From assembly GCA_021399435.1 (NCBI GenBank), contig JAJTUP010000133.1:55395-119394 (forward strand): 64,000 bases of DNA, read 5' to 3'. The position numbers and the translations under genes were made by a program. The notes below the pieces were generated by a model, which did not search any database, had not been told where the DNA came from, and worked only from the letters and a program-made list of their open reading frames with translations. How positions within the stretch are numbered: the stretch's first letter is position 1; each line of letters starts with the position of its first letter. Of the stretch, positions 33,552-44,400 are shown one piece after another. This DNA is from Diaporthe sp. PMI_573. Taxonomy: Eukaryota > Ascomycota > Sordariomycetes > Diaporthales > Diaporthaceae.

Positions 33552-35181
33552 ATGGAGTACCCGTCTGGCATGATATGGGCTGGGGTGTTTTTTGTGTTCT
33601 TCATCGTACCGACATTATTTCTCAACTCGGGGCCACGTCTTCCCAAAGGTCTCCCGATCATCGGTGCACGCAAAGGCGAGTGGTTTCCTTTTTTGCGGGC
33701 TACACTGCGAAACTCGCTCGACGTACGACAGGCAGCACTGGACGGATACAAGCAGTATCCTGACCAGGCGGCGATCCTGCCTGTCGCCGGGCCCGGTGGA
33801 GGCAGCTTCGTTGTCTTGCCTGCGTCCGAGACTCAATTCGTCACCGACCAGCCAACCGACGTCCTCAACCTCCGCGCCGTCATCATCAAGGGACTTCTCT
33901 ACAGATTCACGGTCGGGGACCAATTCATAGTCTCAAATGCGGCGCACCAACACATCATCACAACCACGCTGACAAATCAAATTGGCAACCTGTTGTCTGC
34001 GTTGAACGACGAGACGGTATTCTGTTTTGAGAATATCTGGGGTACTGACACGGAAAACTTCCGCGATGTCGGTGTTTGGGACACCCTTGGTCGTGTCGTG
34101 GGCGGCGTCACAAACCGTGCCTTTGTCGGGCTTCCTTATTCCCGCGACCCAGCACTGCTCAGCGCTGGTCTTAATTACGCCCGATCTCTACCCTTGAGCG
34201 CTCGATTTCTAAGTTTCGTCTGGGAGCCCCTGCATCCATTTGTGTCGCCTCTCTTCACCCTGCCCAATCGTCTCTTCGAGCGCCGCTTCACCAATATTCT
34301 GATGCCGGAGATCCACCGTCGTCTTCAACATCGCCTCGAACATACGAAACACAGCGGGGAGAAGTATGTTGCAGAAAAGAACGACTTTTTGCAGTGGAGC
34401 ATCGAGCAAGCCATTGCGAGCGGCGATCCGCGCATGTGGAACCCCAGGACACTGGCGGGCAGGATCCTTCTGCTGAATCTAGTGTCCATCCATACCTCAT
34501 CCCTCACAGTCACCAATCTAGTCCTGGACCTCATGTCTTCCAAGGTTGAGGTTCTCGACGAGATTCGTGATGAGATCACCAGCGTCTTGGCGGAGACGCA
34601 GGGCGTTTGGACCAAGACCGCAATGTACAAGATGATCAAGCTCGATTCCGCCTTCCGCGAGAGCTCACGCCTCAACACCCTGACAGCAGTCGCGCTGCGG
34701 CGGGTGGTCGTGGCCGAGGACGGGCTTACGACTCCTTCGGGGGTTCACATTCCCTGCGGCAACTTGTGCGCCGTCCCCAGCCTCGCGGTATTGACAGACA
34801 GTGACAAGTACCCCCTCGCCGGACGTCTTTGACCCGTTTCGCTTTGTCGACCTGCGAGAAAAGGTCAACACCGGCGAGAGGCTCCCCGATCACATGGAAC
34901 GAGCGCGCATGTCATTCCCTGCCACCAGCAATGATTACCTGGCATGGGGAAATGGGCGGCAAGCCTGTCCTGGTCGCTTCTTTGCTGCAGCTGAGCTGAA
35001 GCTTATGTTGGCTTACGTTCTTTTGCATTACGACTTCGAAATGCTGCCTAAGCGGTCGCCTGATTCTTGGGTTGGTATTTTGCGGATTCCCTCACCCAGC
35101 GCCAAGGTACGAGTGAGGCGGAGGAAACCAGAGAACATCCCTGTCTTTCGATTTCCCACGCACGACGTGGATTGGACATGA
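33552..35181 (+). pseudogene. Cytochrome P450 (P450-3) with a one-base frameshift
   Basis: Apparently intronless; about 542 residues if one base is discounted. The start is the ATG giving MEYPSGMIW, followed by one membrane anchor and a PKGLPIIG hinge. The I-helix carries SIHTSS rather than AGxxT, a form typical of the fungal gibberellin and indole-diterpene P450 group. ExxR is ESSR. The heme motif is WGNGRQACPGRFFA. The frame slips at a run of five C (34808-34812, about residue 420): DKYP continues in frame 1 to a stop, while SPDVFDPFRF and the heme domain are one base over. One surplus C explains it. True mutation and homopolymer miscall cannot be told apart here. Without the shift the protein has every P450 landmark. 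Confidence 0.8.
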
Positions 35182-37569
35182 TCGTCCCGCAACAGACCGA
35201 TGACTAAAATCGAGTGATACTCTCGTGGAGAAGTTTTGTCGGCGCCAATGTTTAAATTGTATAGAAGGGATCAGATATTACAATATCTCAAACAAATTGG
35301 TTGTGACCTGACTGGTATTTGTGCAATGAACCTTTATGTCCTTGCCGCCAGAAGTCGTCCCGTCCAAAGGTTTGACTATAAATATGTGTCCACTTGTATA
35401 TATAGATATAATCGTAAAGACTTTCAAGTTATCGCTAGAGATAAGAGTTATAGAATAATATGAATGTAGAGTGTAATAGTTCTGATATTTTGTTCATCTT
35501 TCAAGTGGTTTCGTATTTAATCGGTTTACATACTCTATAGAGTGTAGGTGGTTCCGTTTCTAATCCTTTCACGTACTCCATAGAGTGTGATCATCCCGAG
35601 CTACCGTCCCGATATTCTCCCCAGCGTGTCTTCGTATGCTTAGGTCATACAGCTGATCCCTTCGTCCCACAAGGCGGGAGGCCCTTCACCTCTTCCAGAC
35701 CTCCTATCGCTTCTTGAGAATCACCAAAATTCCAGGGCTACGGACCCGAAGGATAGGTGTACGGCTTCTTAAGTCTATACAAGGAAAAAGGGACGCGAGT
35801 TTACGGTATCGTCCTGGACTACCGCCACACTGTCTCCGAAACCTTCTTTAACTCTACCAGAAGAATAATTAAAGAAAACCAAATTTTTAGATATCTTAGG
35901 AGTTCCGAGACAGGATCTTCAGTACCATATAGATAGTCTGCCATCTTGGGCAACAGATTAGAGCTCGAATGTCTTTGTAACCTCACTCAGCAACAGGTGA
36001 TTAATGAGCTTATATATATTGTAACTAAATATAATATATATACATCTTTTATACCTATATTCTCCATATAAAGGTCTATAACAATACACTTAAGAACCTT
36101 GTTGCTGCTATAGCTAGGGTCTAGATACTATAGCCTAGCATAGTCTATAATATCGCCCTATTGTAATTTGCTACCGGTGCCTTCTTTATTATACCCCTTA
36201 TATTCTACTAAGTTTAAGCTGCCTACACGCATATTCTAGTTGCTATATCATAAGATATTAGAAAAGTTATCCTAGTCAATTACCGCTATAATAGGCAACT
36301 ATAGATGATGTATAGCCGTTAAGTGGGTGCAACTTAGGTCTTTGCAAGTTGCTTTAAGTAATGTTAAAGACCTGGATAGCTAAATGTTTCTATAAGAGGC
36401 CATTAGCGATTCTTATTATACTTTATTTCGTCGAGGAATAGCGTACACTATTACCTTGTCTCCCTAAAAGTTATCACAGCCTGTGCCCAGGGTTAATTAA
36501 CGTACTATATAGTGGGATTAGCGAGTGAGCAGGATAGGAGCTATTACGTACTGCACCTGGTGGGGGTTTGCCAGAGGAAGCTTCCCCTTGCTCTCTTGCA
36601 CCACCCTTCCTCGGCTTTGGCTTGGCTTGGCCCCAGCCTACCTGCTTACAATACTCCGTAACCCGCTAACTCATCGTTTTCACACACCAAGGTCGTCACT
36701 CACTCATTATCTATTGGAGCTAGCCAATCCTAACCAGCTTTGGAAATGTTCTCATTCACTCATAGGCCATTTACGACTAAAGACAGCCCATCACAGCGTC
36801 TGTTATAGCCACTGTTTCCATTGTGGCATGTTGCCCCGGTTGGTAGTATTTACGAGCATATATCATATTGTATAACAACTCCTCCTAGGTGAAGACGCCG
36901 CCTATCCGTGCTACCAGAAGACCACTGCCAGCCCTGAGTGTGGTCCAGTAACTCCAGGGGGAGAGGCTTGTCTTTATAGTGAAGATTGGCTACCATAGAT
37001 TAGTCCCATAGGTAATTTCATGCTTCAAACATGCCGCTGTACTTGAGAGCCTCAAAAGGCAAGGTAATGGACCACTTCAAAATGAGAGTGTGTGCATATT
37101 GTGTGCCAGGTTGCCTTCTGGTTTGAGATGTCAGTAAATGCAAACATCATGCCTGAGCTGTGCCAGGTGAGAGGTCAAGTAGTGAGCAATCTGAAAGCTA
37201 CATTGGGCCTTTTCCCAACCAGGGAGGGTTGTGGTATAATAAGCTGGTGTCCATCAAGCCCTAAGGACTAGAATATAGACTATAATATAGTAATGTCTCC
37301 CTTGATGGAGGAGCTTAATATCAAAGTATAAATAAGTCTATCGATTTCTAATGCTAAGATGTTTATTAATCTTTATTTAATCCCTCATTAAACCCCTTCC
37401 TATGCCCTTTACAACGGCTCATTCCAATTCTAGTCTATAAGACCTATTTATTCTTATATAACCAAAAGCATTCATTAGTATTTTCTAATTTTGCCTAAGC
37501 GCTATAGATGATTATTTTACCCTACCTTAGAGCCGATAAACGCATATAGTTTCAAATATTAGATATACA
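35182..37569. other. Non-coding boundary between the cluster and the RIP-affected flank
   Basis: The first ~330 bases are the 3' flank of P450-3. Two adjacent short-repeat copies follow. From about 35,980 patches of TA-rich DNA alternate with GC-richer, less mutated patches (about 36,520-36,840 and 36,900-37,240). No frame with family resemblance was found on either strand. Confidence 0.45.
35515..35598. repeat. Short dispersed repeat, copies 2 and 3 in tandem
   Basis: Two neighbouring units (35515-35560 and 35561-35598) share the TAATC, TACTCYATAGAGTG core and GGT-CC order seen at 22436-22477. Differences are mostly transitions. Confidence 0.45.
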
Positions 37570-38260
37570 AACTTATTCAACTTTCTTGCTATCCATACTC
37601 TTAGTAGACGCTTTATCGGCTTAGCTAGCATTTACCTCAGCGTCTATAGCCTTACCAACCTACTTCTTCTCTAGCCTAGCATTCTTAGCCTCCACTTACC
37701 TTTCCTACTTTTTGTCCTTCTTATTAATGTTGTTAATATCCCTAAGTATTGCTAAACCGCTCTCTTAGTTCGACTTATTCTATTTGCTCTTATTATCAAT
37801 CAGCTCCTACTACTCCTAAAGGACTTTAAGGCGCAACTTATTTATCGCCGCTGCTTCAACAATATAGACCTTAAGCTTAATCTTATAGTATAATTCCTTA
37901 AGAATGAATAATAATATGCTAATAAGTACATCAATCTAGTTAGCAACGGCATTATCGCCGATCTAGCCATACATATAGGCATTGCTTAGAACAAAGAGCG
38001 TAGAGAAAACGCCCTCCTTTAGGCGTAAATCGAGCCAAGTCTACAAGTCCTCGCGCAATCGTGCAAGTAAGACGCTATGAGACTTAATACCGCGGCTGGC
38101 ATACACCATCTGCAGCTCAGCGACTGTCAAGCTTTGTACCCCCTCGTAGCTGATTGCACGGTTGTCGTGCTTGATCTCTGAATATACGGGGACACGCTGT
38201 TAGTCTACTGGCAGCTTTTGTGGAAACTGCTATCAATACCTTCGTTCCCCTTCACTATCC
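37570..38260 (-). pseudogene. RIP-mutated LETM1/Mdm38-type mitochondrial protein gene fragment
   Basis: On the minus strand one continuous frame reads SYEGVQSLTVAELQ, then ASRGIKSHSVLLARLREDL, a TAG, TWLDLRLKEG and VLSNAYMYG. Past more stops it continues with KELYYKIKLKV, VEAAAINKLRLKVL and ELIDNKSK. This order matches the LETM1 ribosome-binding domain and the tail of fungal Mdm38/Mrs7 proteins, inner-membrane factors for mitochondrial K+/H+ homeostasis and ribosome association. Stops are TAG/TAA at expected Gln or Trp codons, as RIP makes them. The N-terminal transmembrane part is not recognised; sequence up to about 38,670 may belong to it. Most likely a duplicated copy inactivated by RIP. 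Confidence 0.68.
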
Positions 38261-39029
38261 TCAGAGGGTTCTAAAGCTCCTAGCTGCCGGCAAAATAGTT
38301 CTTTAAGGTATAATCCAGGTAGGGTGGAGCCTACTGCCTCTTAACGAGTGTAAACGCTACCGCCTGCCAGCTTTATGGGATGAGAAGATTTGCAGGCGAG
38401 ACAGGACTAACGTTATTATAGTAGATATGGTATTGGAAGGAGGCCCAGCAGACGGGAAAATCAAGGCTAGAGACATACTTCTAGAGGCGGACCAGAAGTC
38501 GCAAACTGATCTGTAGAAACTGAGCACTTATATAGATAAGTGCATTAGTCAGGAAGTCTGTTTCCGAGTTTAGTGCCACGATTATAAAGTCACGGTTGTA
38601 TGCCGTGTTGGTAATCTTCACACCATTGTCGCAAACTATATCATAGTCTGATTTGGCGCTGTCTTTCATTAAATCGACTGGTTATCTGCCGCCGAGAGAG
38701 GCGCCCCTATTGGGAGTATTTATATTACTGGTAGAGATATCGTTTAGGTCTTTAAACCCTATCAACTCCTTGAGTCTATCAATAGTCTACCTATAACGGG
38801 TATAGACAGCCTTTTAACTACGTTAGACTTACTCGGAAGGGGCGGTTGCCACGTTAATACTGTTTACAAAAGTCCTATAGACCCTAGGGACAAGACATAT
38901 ACTATGGCCTATCTCCTAACCAACCTTTCCCAGCTGGTGGGAATGAGGAGACAGCCTCTAGAAGGAGGGGGCTGGTCTATCGAGGAGAATGGACATAACC
39001 TTTCCCGAATCAAGGCACCCATTAAGATA

Positions 39030-40396
39030 GCTCTGCTAAAGAATGGTTTCTGCTAGAAGGGCAACAAAATCTTCTGCAGCATTATACCTTTAAAAATCTA
39101 CCGCTCTATAGGCGCCAATTACAACAAATTTAGTGAGAGCGAGATGCTCCTCAAGCATGGCCTTGTCATTATAAGCCGCAACAACTCTACATAGTTTGAC
39201 GAGATTATTCTTATGCTAGCGGGGATATAGATACCGGCACACATTGTCTTTATACACGAGGCGGTTAATTTTGTCTTCATTACCTACAATACTACTGTGG
39301 TATTAAAGGAAATAGACCTGGAGCTAGCTTGCCTATCTTATAAGAGTCTCCTCTAAGAAGATAATCATGTTTTCTTTACTAGTTTCGATTTAACTAAGAA
39401 GAAGAGGGTGGTTAAAACTTCTATTAAACTGCTTGGCAATTATATAGCTAAGGCCAGAGGTATAGGCTACACAGCCTTTTACTATAAAACCATACTGCTT
39501 AACTCATCATTCTTGAATATAAGTAGTAGTATAGTGTTGTTTCAAGATGGAATAGTAGCCGGGTTACAGTGCTTTTATAAGGACAGAGTATATAACTTCC
39601 TCCCTGCCAGCCGGGTAATTAATGCTCTTAAGCACTAGGAGGCAGGCCGGCTCAGTGATCTACAATTCTAGGACTTTAACATTACAAGTATGTTACTATT
39701 TGATATATTGTGGAAGAAATTGCTGGATAAGACTGTCTCTACAATATTGGATTATCCCTTAGAAAAGACCTAAGTACTGATTGTAAATAAGATATGTTTA
39801 CACTGTGTGACTCTAAAGGGCGAGAGTAAGGCCCATCTGCTATGCAAGGATAACATTATTCTAAGCTTAAACAACAAGGTGGTAGTATAGAGCTCCAACC
39901 TCCGGTATATCTTTACTGACGACTGTATATTGGTTTGGGTTTTCTGTAACGGCAAGGTGGTAGAATTCTCAGTACCTACAGTCCCTATTGACTAGGTCTA
40001 GTCTAAAGAACTCATCTACTTCTACAGTACTTTCATCTATACACCATCTCTTCAAGCGTAATTTAACCAAGCAATATGCTGTTCTAAGATCTTTATCTTA
40101 TCTATCTCAAACGGCAATCCTGCTTATTTATATAGAATTAAGTCTAGCATGTTTATTGAGTCTGTCGCGGGAAGGGATGTTACTACATTAAAAGAGTTTC
40201 AAAGTGCCATACAAGCATTAGATGAGACGGATTTCATGATAAGTATACTGCTTCCCACCCAAACTAAAATTCTCAGCCTTAAAAAGATGGAGGACCATTT
40301 TCCAAGCATCTTGTACACCAGAGATGTGGTCAAAGGTGTCAAAAGAACGGCCCTCGGGGGCGGCAGGGCTGTGGAGGATGGGAATTCCGAGGAGTA
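39030..40396 (+). pseudogene. RIP-mutated Nma111/HtrA-like serine protease gene copy
   Basis: One plus-strand frame, broken by TAG at apparent Trp positions, can be followed for over 1.3 kb. Landmarks in order: EIDLELACLSYKSLL, SFDLTKKKRVVKTSIKLL, LFQDGIVAGLQC, an LPASRVINALKHW-like segment, IILSLNNKVVV, VEFSVPTVPID, NPAYLYRIKSSMFIESV, DVTTLKEFQSAIQALD and a final MEDHFPSI region. This succession matches the C-terminal half of fungal Nma111, a nuclear HtrA-type protease built from repeated protease and PDZ modules. The similarity is judged by eye and points to a divergent paralogue. The catalytic N-terminal protease domain is not recognised; coherent sequence may begin near 38,880. Confidence 0.55.
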
Positions 40397-40443
40397 GGGT
40401 GATTATTGTATTGCAAATCAGTTGATTAGGTAATAAAACCAAC

Positions 40444-40809
40444 CTAATGACAGCCCTCGACTTGATTCAATATCCAGGTTGATACAGGATGATACGAGGG
40501 GGAACGCGAGTAGTAGGGAAATATGGGCTGCGGGATTTGTATTGGCGCGACTGCTCTAGGATGAATGAGTAGAATTTTGGGTTCATAAACTACTTCTACT
40601 CCGTTCGTGCCTTGTAGCTCCACCGCCGTTTCTGGAGATTCCGACGTCCTCATTTTCGTCTGTCCATACGTCAGGCAGAATCCTCCAGCACTACTTAAAC
40701 TAATAAAACCAAGGTCTGTAGCATAACTCTGTATCCATCTGCAAAGAGTATATATCCCCTCTTCTGACATGTGTTGCAGCAAGTCCATTAGGTGCCAGTG
40801 CTCCTTCAT
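40444..40809 (-). CDS. Small hypothetical ORF, unrecognised
   Basis: 121 codons in a GC-richer patch, starting MKEHWHLMDLLQHM. No signal peptide, membrane span or domain is recognised. It could be a remnant of a larger gene or chance. Low support. Confidence 0.2.
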   Translation of the reverse strand: MKEHWHLMDLLQHMSEEGIYTLCRWIQSYATDLGFISLSSAGGFCLTYGQTKMRTSESPETAVELQGTNGVEVVYEPKILLIHPRAVAPIQIPQPIFPYYSRSPSYHPVSTWILNQVEGCH

Positions 40810-40961
40810 AGAGGACTTAATTACCAGGGGGTTTCAAGGCATCGTTTCTGTGATAAAATAGTAGGACCCTTGGTATTGAGGCGTCGTTTTTATGGTATAA
40901 CGGTAGGACACCTGGTATTATCCCCTTGTTTAGCTAGATATACTACTAGTTCTGTAGATTT

Positions 40962-41345
40962 CTACGTAACGTTATTATAGGCCCTTGCAATATTGTTGTT
41001 TGCTTTTAAGGTAGTCTCGCAAGCCTTAGCAATAGCTTGGTATAGCTTTAACGTTATAGGGTTATTATATTGTACCGGTAAATCGTCTAGAAGCACCTCC
41101 TTATCCTTGTCCTTATCCTCTTTCTTGTCCTCGTCCTCTTCCTTGTCCTCTTTATCTAGCGATAGCAATATAACAAACTTGATGACGAGCTCCAGATGCG
41201 CGAACTCCCAAGGATAATCTACCGTATAGATCCCCTTTAAGCAAATCTGCCCCTTTAGCCACACTAGAAGACTCTCTTGTTTAGGGCCTTCTATCCCGAG
41301 GATGCGAAGCGAATCTAATAGCCGGATGTACGAGTTAAATGCCAT
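40962..41345 (-). pseudogene. Unrecognised degenerate ORF with an acidic/basic Lys-Glu-Asp repeat
   Basis: 127 codons from an ATG at 41345. The central part is a run of alternating Lys, Glu and Asp (DKEDKEEDEDKKEDKDKDKE) encoded by a CTT/CTC/GTC-rich microsatellite-like tract at about 41095-41160. Flanking sequence shows TA enrichment. No family assignment. Confidence 0.25.
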
Positions 41346-44300
41346 GCCGTGCTCCTATGCCTTTCTAATTCCTAATGGGGTCCTGTCGTAATATCCACCC
41401 TTTCTAAAAATACAAGGCGTTAAATAGACCTGCATCATAATCTTTCCTCTCTATATTAACTAATCTTCGTCATACTACTTTATTAACCTTGCTATAAGGA
41501 CTTTCAGCTTGTGGAACGACCAGTAGCTGCTAGCTGCCTGAGATTCTAGGTTGATAGGGTCAAATAGCTGGACAAAGTCTACTGACAAGTTGTTCTGCTC
41601 GAAGACCTATACTATAAGCAGCATCTTAAGGTCTATTATACTTATGCTGGCCCCGAGGCACTGGAGTGCTCTTGTAATCCCATGGTAAGAGTTTAGTATG
41701 GGAGGAGCATCGATGCCTATGGTCTCATTATACACAGTGTAGACATGGTCTCTAGTTGACTGTTTAAGATTGTAGAAGCTCTGGAGCAAGATTTTGGTGT
41801 AGGCTCTATGGTGCTTAAGTCTCTCTAGTTTGTTTATACTAGCAGAATGTATTGTGTTCTGCTTTCGAGCCATGTCTAAAGGGGAAATAATAACGATCTC
41901 TTTCTTGAGGATTAAGTAGGATAAAGCGGCTTTAATTGTACACAATGTCGGATGGAGTGGAGGAGAACGAGGTAAATAACAACGGTCTCTTTTGTAAGCA
42001 TTAAGTGGGATAGAACGGCCTTATTTATACCCTTTGCTTAGGCTATTTAAGCTGCTGCCTTCTCGGCTGGAGTTAGTGGTAGACTAACAGATTATAGTCA
42101 GCCTTGCCTCAAGCCGTGATTAACATTAAAGTGTACTACATTAGTTCTACCTTTTCTACCTCGACAGATGACAGAGGCCTTTGACTAACTGTAGGAGACC
42201 AGGCCGCCGCACATTATACAGGCTTCCAATAATAAACCTCCGTCCACAATTGGGTGCTTTAGCTTAAAGCCGGTGATGGGTAAATTAACATGATATTAGA
42301 AGCCTACGTCTACTTCCTCAACACACGTAGGTGCAACATGACCATACCCTCCAAGAATCCTTCTGTCTTTTCGGAAACCATACTTGCTCATTTGTCGCGC
42401 AGGAGACCCAGCAGGCACTGCTGCGTGGTGCCTGTAATGTCTTAAGCGCCCAATGTAACGGAAAAGGGGTGGAGGGGGTGAGGTATTACTAACCTGGCAC
42501 TCCCAGCTTAAAGGCTCTAGGAGGGTATTAGATAGACTGCCGGCCTTGTATTACTAATTATAATTAGTTAGATAAGATGGCCCAAAGTTTAATATTATAC
42601 ACGTTCTATAGCTTCCCCCTTCCTTCTCTACCTAGCAGACAACTTCTACTTTCACCACTACTATACCATGGTGCTTACACTATGGCCTAAATCAGCCCCT
42701 ATTTGACTATCCTTCTACCCCTTTTGCTTTAGCTAGGCAAGTCAACACTGTTTCCTTGATAACTACTGGTAAAGATAATGCCTACTCCTTCTTTGTCATG
42801 GAGGGTTCCTCTTACTACTACTACCACCGCCACTGCTGCTACTGTCGTCACTGCCACTGTTGCTGCTACTGTTGCTAGTGCTGCTGCTGCTGCTTCTGCT
42901 GCTCTCCTTGTCTCTAGCCTCATCTATGTTATCTTCCTTGACCTCCTCCTTGTTATACTTATTGCTATCGCTGTTTAGTGTAGTAAAGTTAATGGGGAAG
43001 TTAAGAAGAGCCTTAGGTAGGGAAACTTTTCCTGCTGTGGGTATCTTTAATCTACTCTGTTTCCTATCATACGTCTTTAGGCTATGCCTCTAGGATACAT
43101 CCTAAATAGGACTTATATATATGATGTGCTCTGTAGCGTCAACCATGGCCTGCATGTGTTTAATTGCCTTTGCCATTATCTTTGCTATTTATGAAAAATG
43201 CTGGTAAGAAATGTCTGGCTATGTAACTAGCCATTTATGTGGCTTTAGTGGTGATTTGATTTGGTGGCATTGCTTACTACTACGAAATTTTTCAATATTG
43301 TTACCAACCTACTTATTAATATCTACTAAGTTATAGTTATTGTAAATATACTTGGCATTATCCTAGTTAACACTGGCACCCTCTTTCTCCTAGCCTCCTC
43401 TGTTAGGGCTAGGGCTGGTAGAAACATCGCCATTCTTATCTACCCTGTCTTGGATAATACTAGTATTATCTACACTAGCCCTATAATTGCTAGAGCTGTT
43501 AGGGCTGCTAATAATAACTAGCGAGATTATAACCTTGAGTGTATGGCCACTATAAAGTAAACAATAGCTTGCTTATCCTTGCACGTTTTATGGGCACGTG
43601 TACATTTCTGACGGCAGACCCATCTATGGGTATGTCTATACTATGGCTTGCCCTCTATTTTGAAGGCATTGCTGGGTAGACAAGTCGGAGGCTATGCATT
43701 GTCTATAGCTGCAGCCTAAGGTCTTGGAGGGCTGATAGGCTGTTTGGTGGGCTTATTAGAGTCGTTGCTGTGGCCCCAGCAGCGAGGGCCTCTAAGGCAG
43801 ATAGCCCTGCCTTGGGTAAGCTATCTACCGAGCAGGCTGCCTTGTGAAGAAGGCTTAAGGCGGGCGTGGTTGTATTTAGAGCCGTGGTGGCGGGTGCTCC
43901 TGAAGGTAGGACGATGGTGGAGAGCCCTAGGGTCGGCTTGGAAGACGGGCCAGCGCTGTCTAGGCGCCCATTTCTCCTTTGCCGCGGCTGCCGTTGGCAG
44001 AGTACTTGAGCAAATGAGGATAGGTTATGATTCCTGCTGCTTGCAAACATGATGCCTGATACGATACTGTTAAGTAGCCTGTATGTGGTGATAAACAACT
44101 GTTGCCGGGTGGGGCAAACCTGCGGGGGAACGTAAGCAGGAAAGGGAAGGCTGTCCTAGATATAATGTAAGGCGTTGGCGTCGGGCGCGGCCAGCGCCAG
44201 GCGGTATAGGTGGTGGGGCGGAGGCGGGGGTGGGGGCTGGGAGACATCCCTCTCGTTGGGACAGTACTTTCAATCCCTAGGTAGCTTGTGGCCATGGTAC

Positions 44301-44400
44301 CTGGGCTGGTCTTGGTGATGTGGCTAGGGCTGGGACAAGCTACCCTTGATAGGGTAACTTGTATTTTCCTCATTAGGAACCCAGCCTGAAGCAGCTAAAG
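41346..44400. other. Mosaic of RIP-affected and unaffected DNA without a supported gene
   Basis: Short open frames on both strands, none with a recognised domain. A trinucleotide-rich tract lies at 42815-42905. A GC-richer island at about 43,700-44,350 has overlapping open frames on both strands, including a Ser/Ala/Thr-rich one at 43703-44047 (-), but no start, splice or family evidence. Confidence 0.4.
42815..42905. repeat. Imperfect CTG/CTA/CCA trinucleotide tract
   Basis: About 90 bases made almost wholly of ACT, CTG, CCA and GTC triplets, reading as poly-Thr/Ala on one strand and poly-Ala/Val on the other. Confidence 0.6.

Noticed and set aside
4822..35181. Hidden NRPS, prenyltransferase, terpene synthase or pathway transcription factor in the cluster
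   Set aside because: All intergenic gaps were read on both strands and none shows adenylation, UbiA/DMATS, terpene synthase or Zn2Cys6 motifs.
4822..35181. Assignment to a named mycotoxin or drug pathway (trichothecene, brefeldin, fumagillin, indole-diterpene) from single-gene resemblance
   Set aside because: Each resemblance is at enzyme-family level only; the full gene set matches none of them as far as I can tell.
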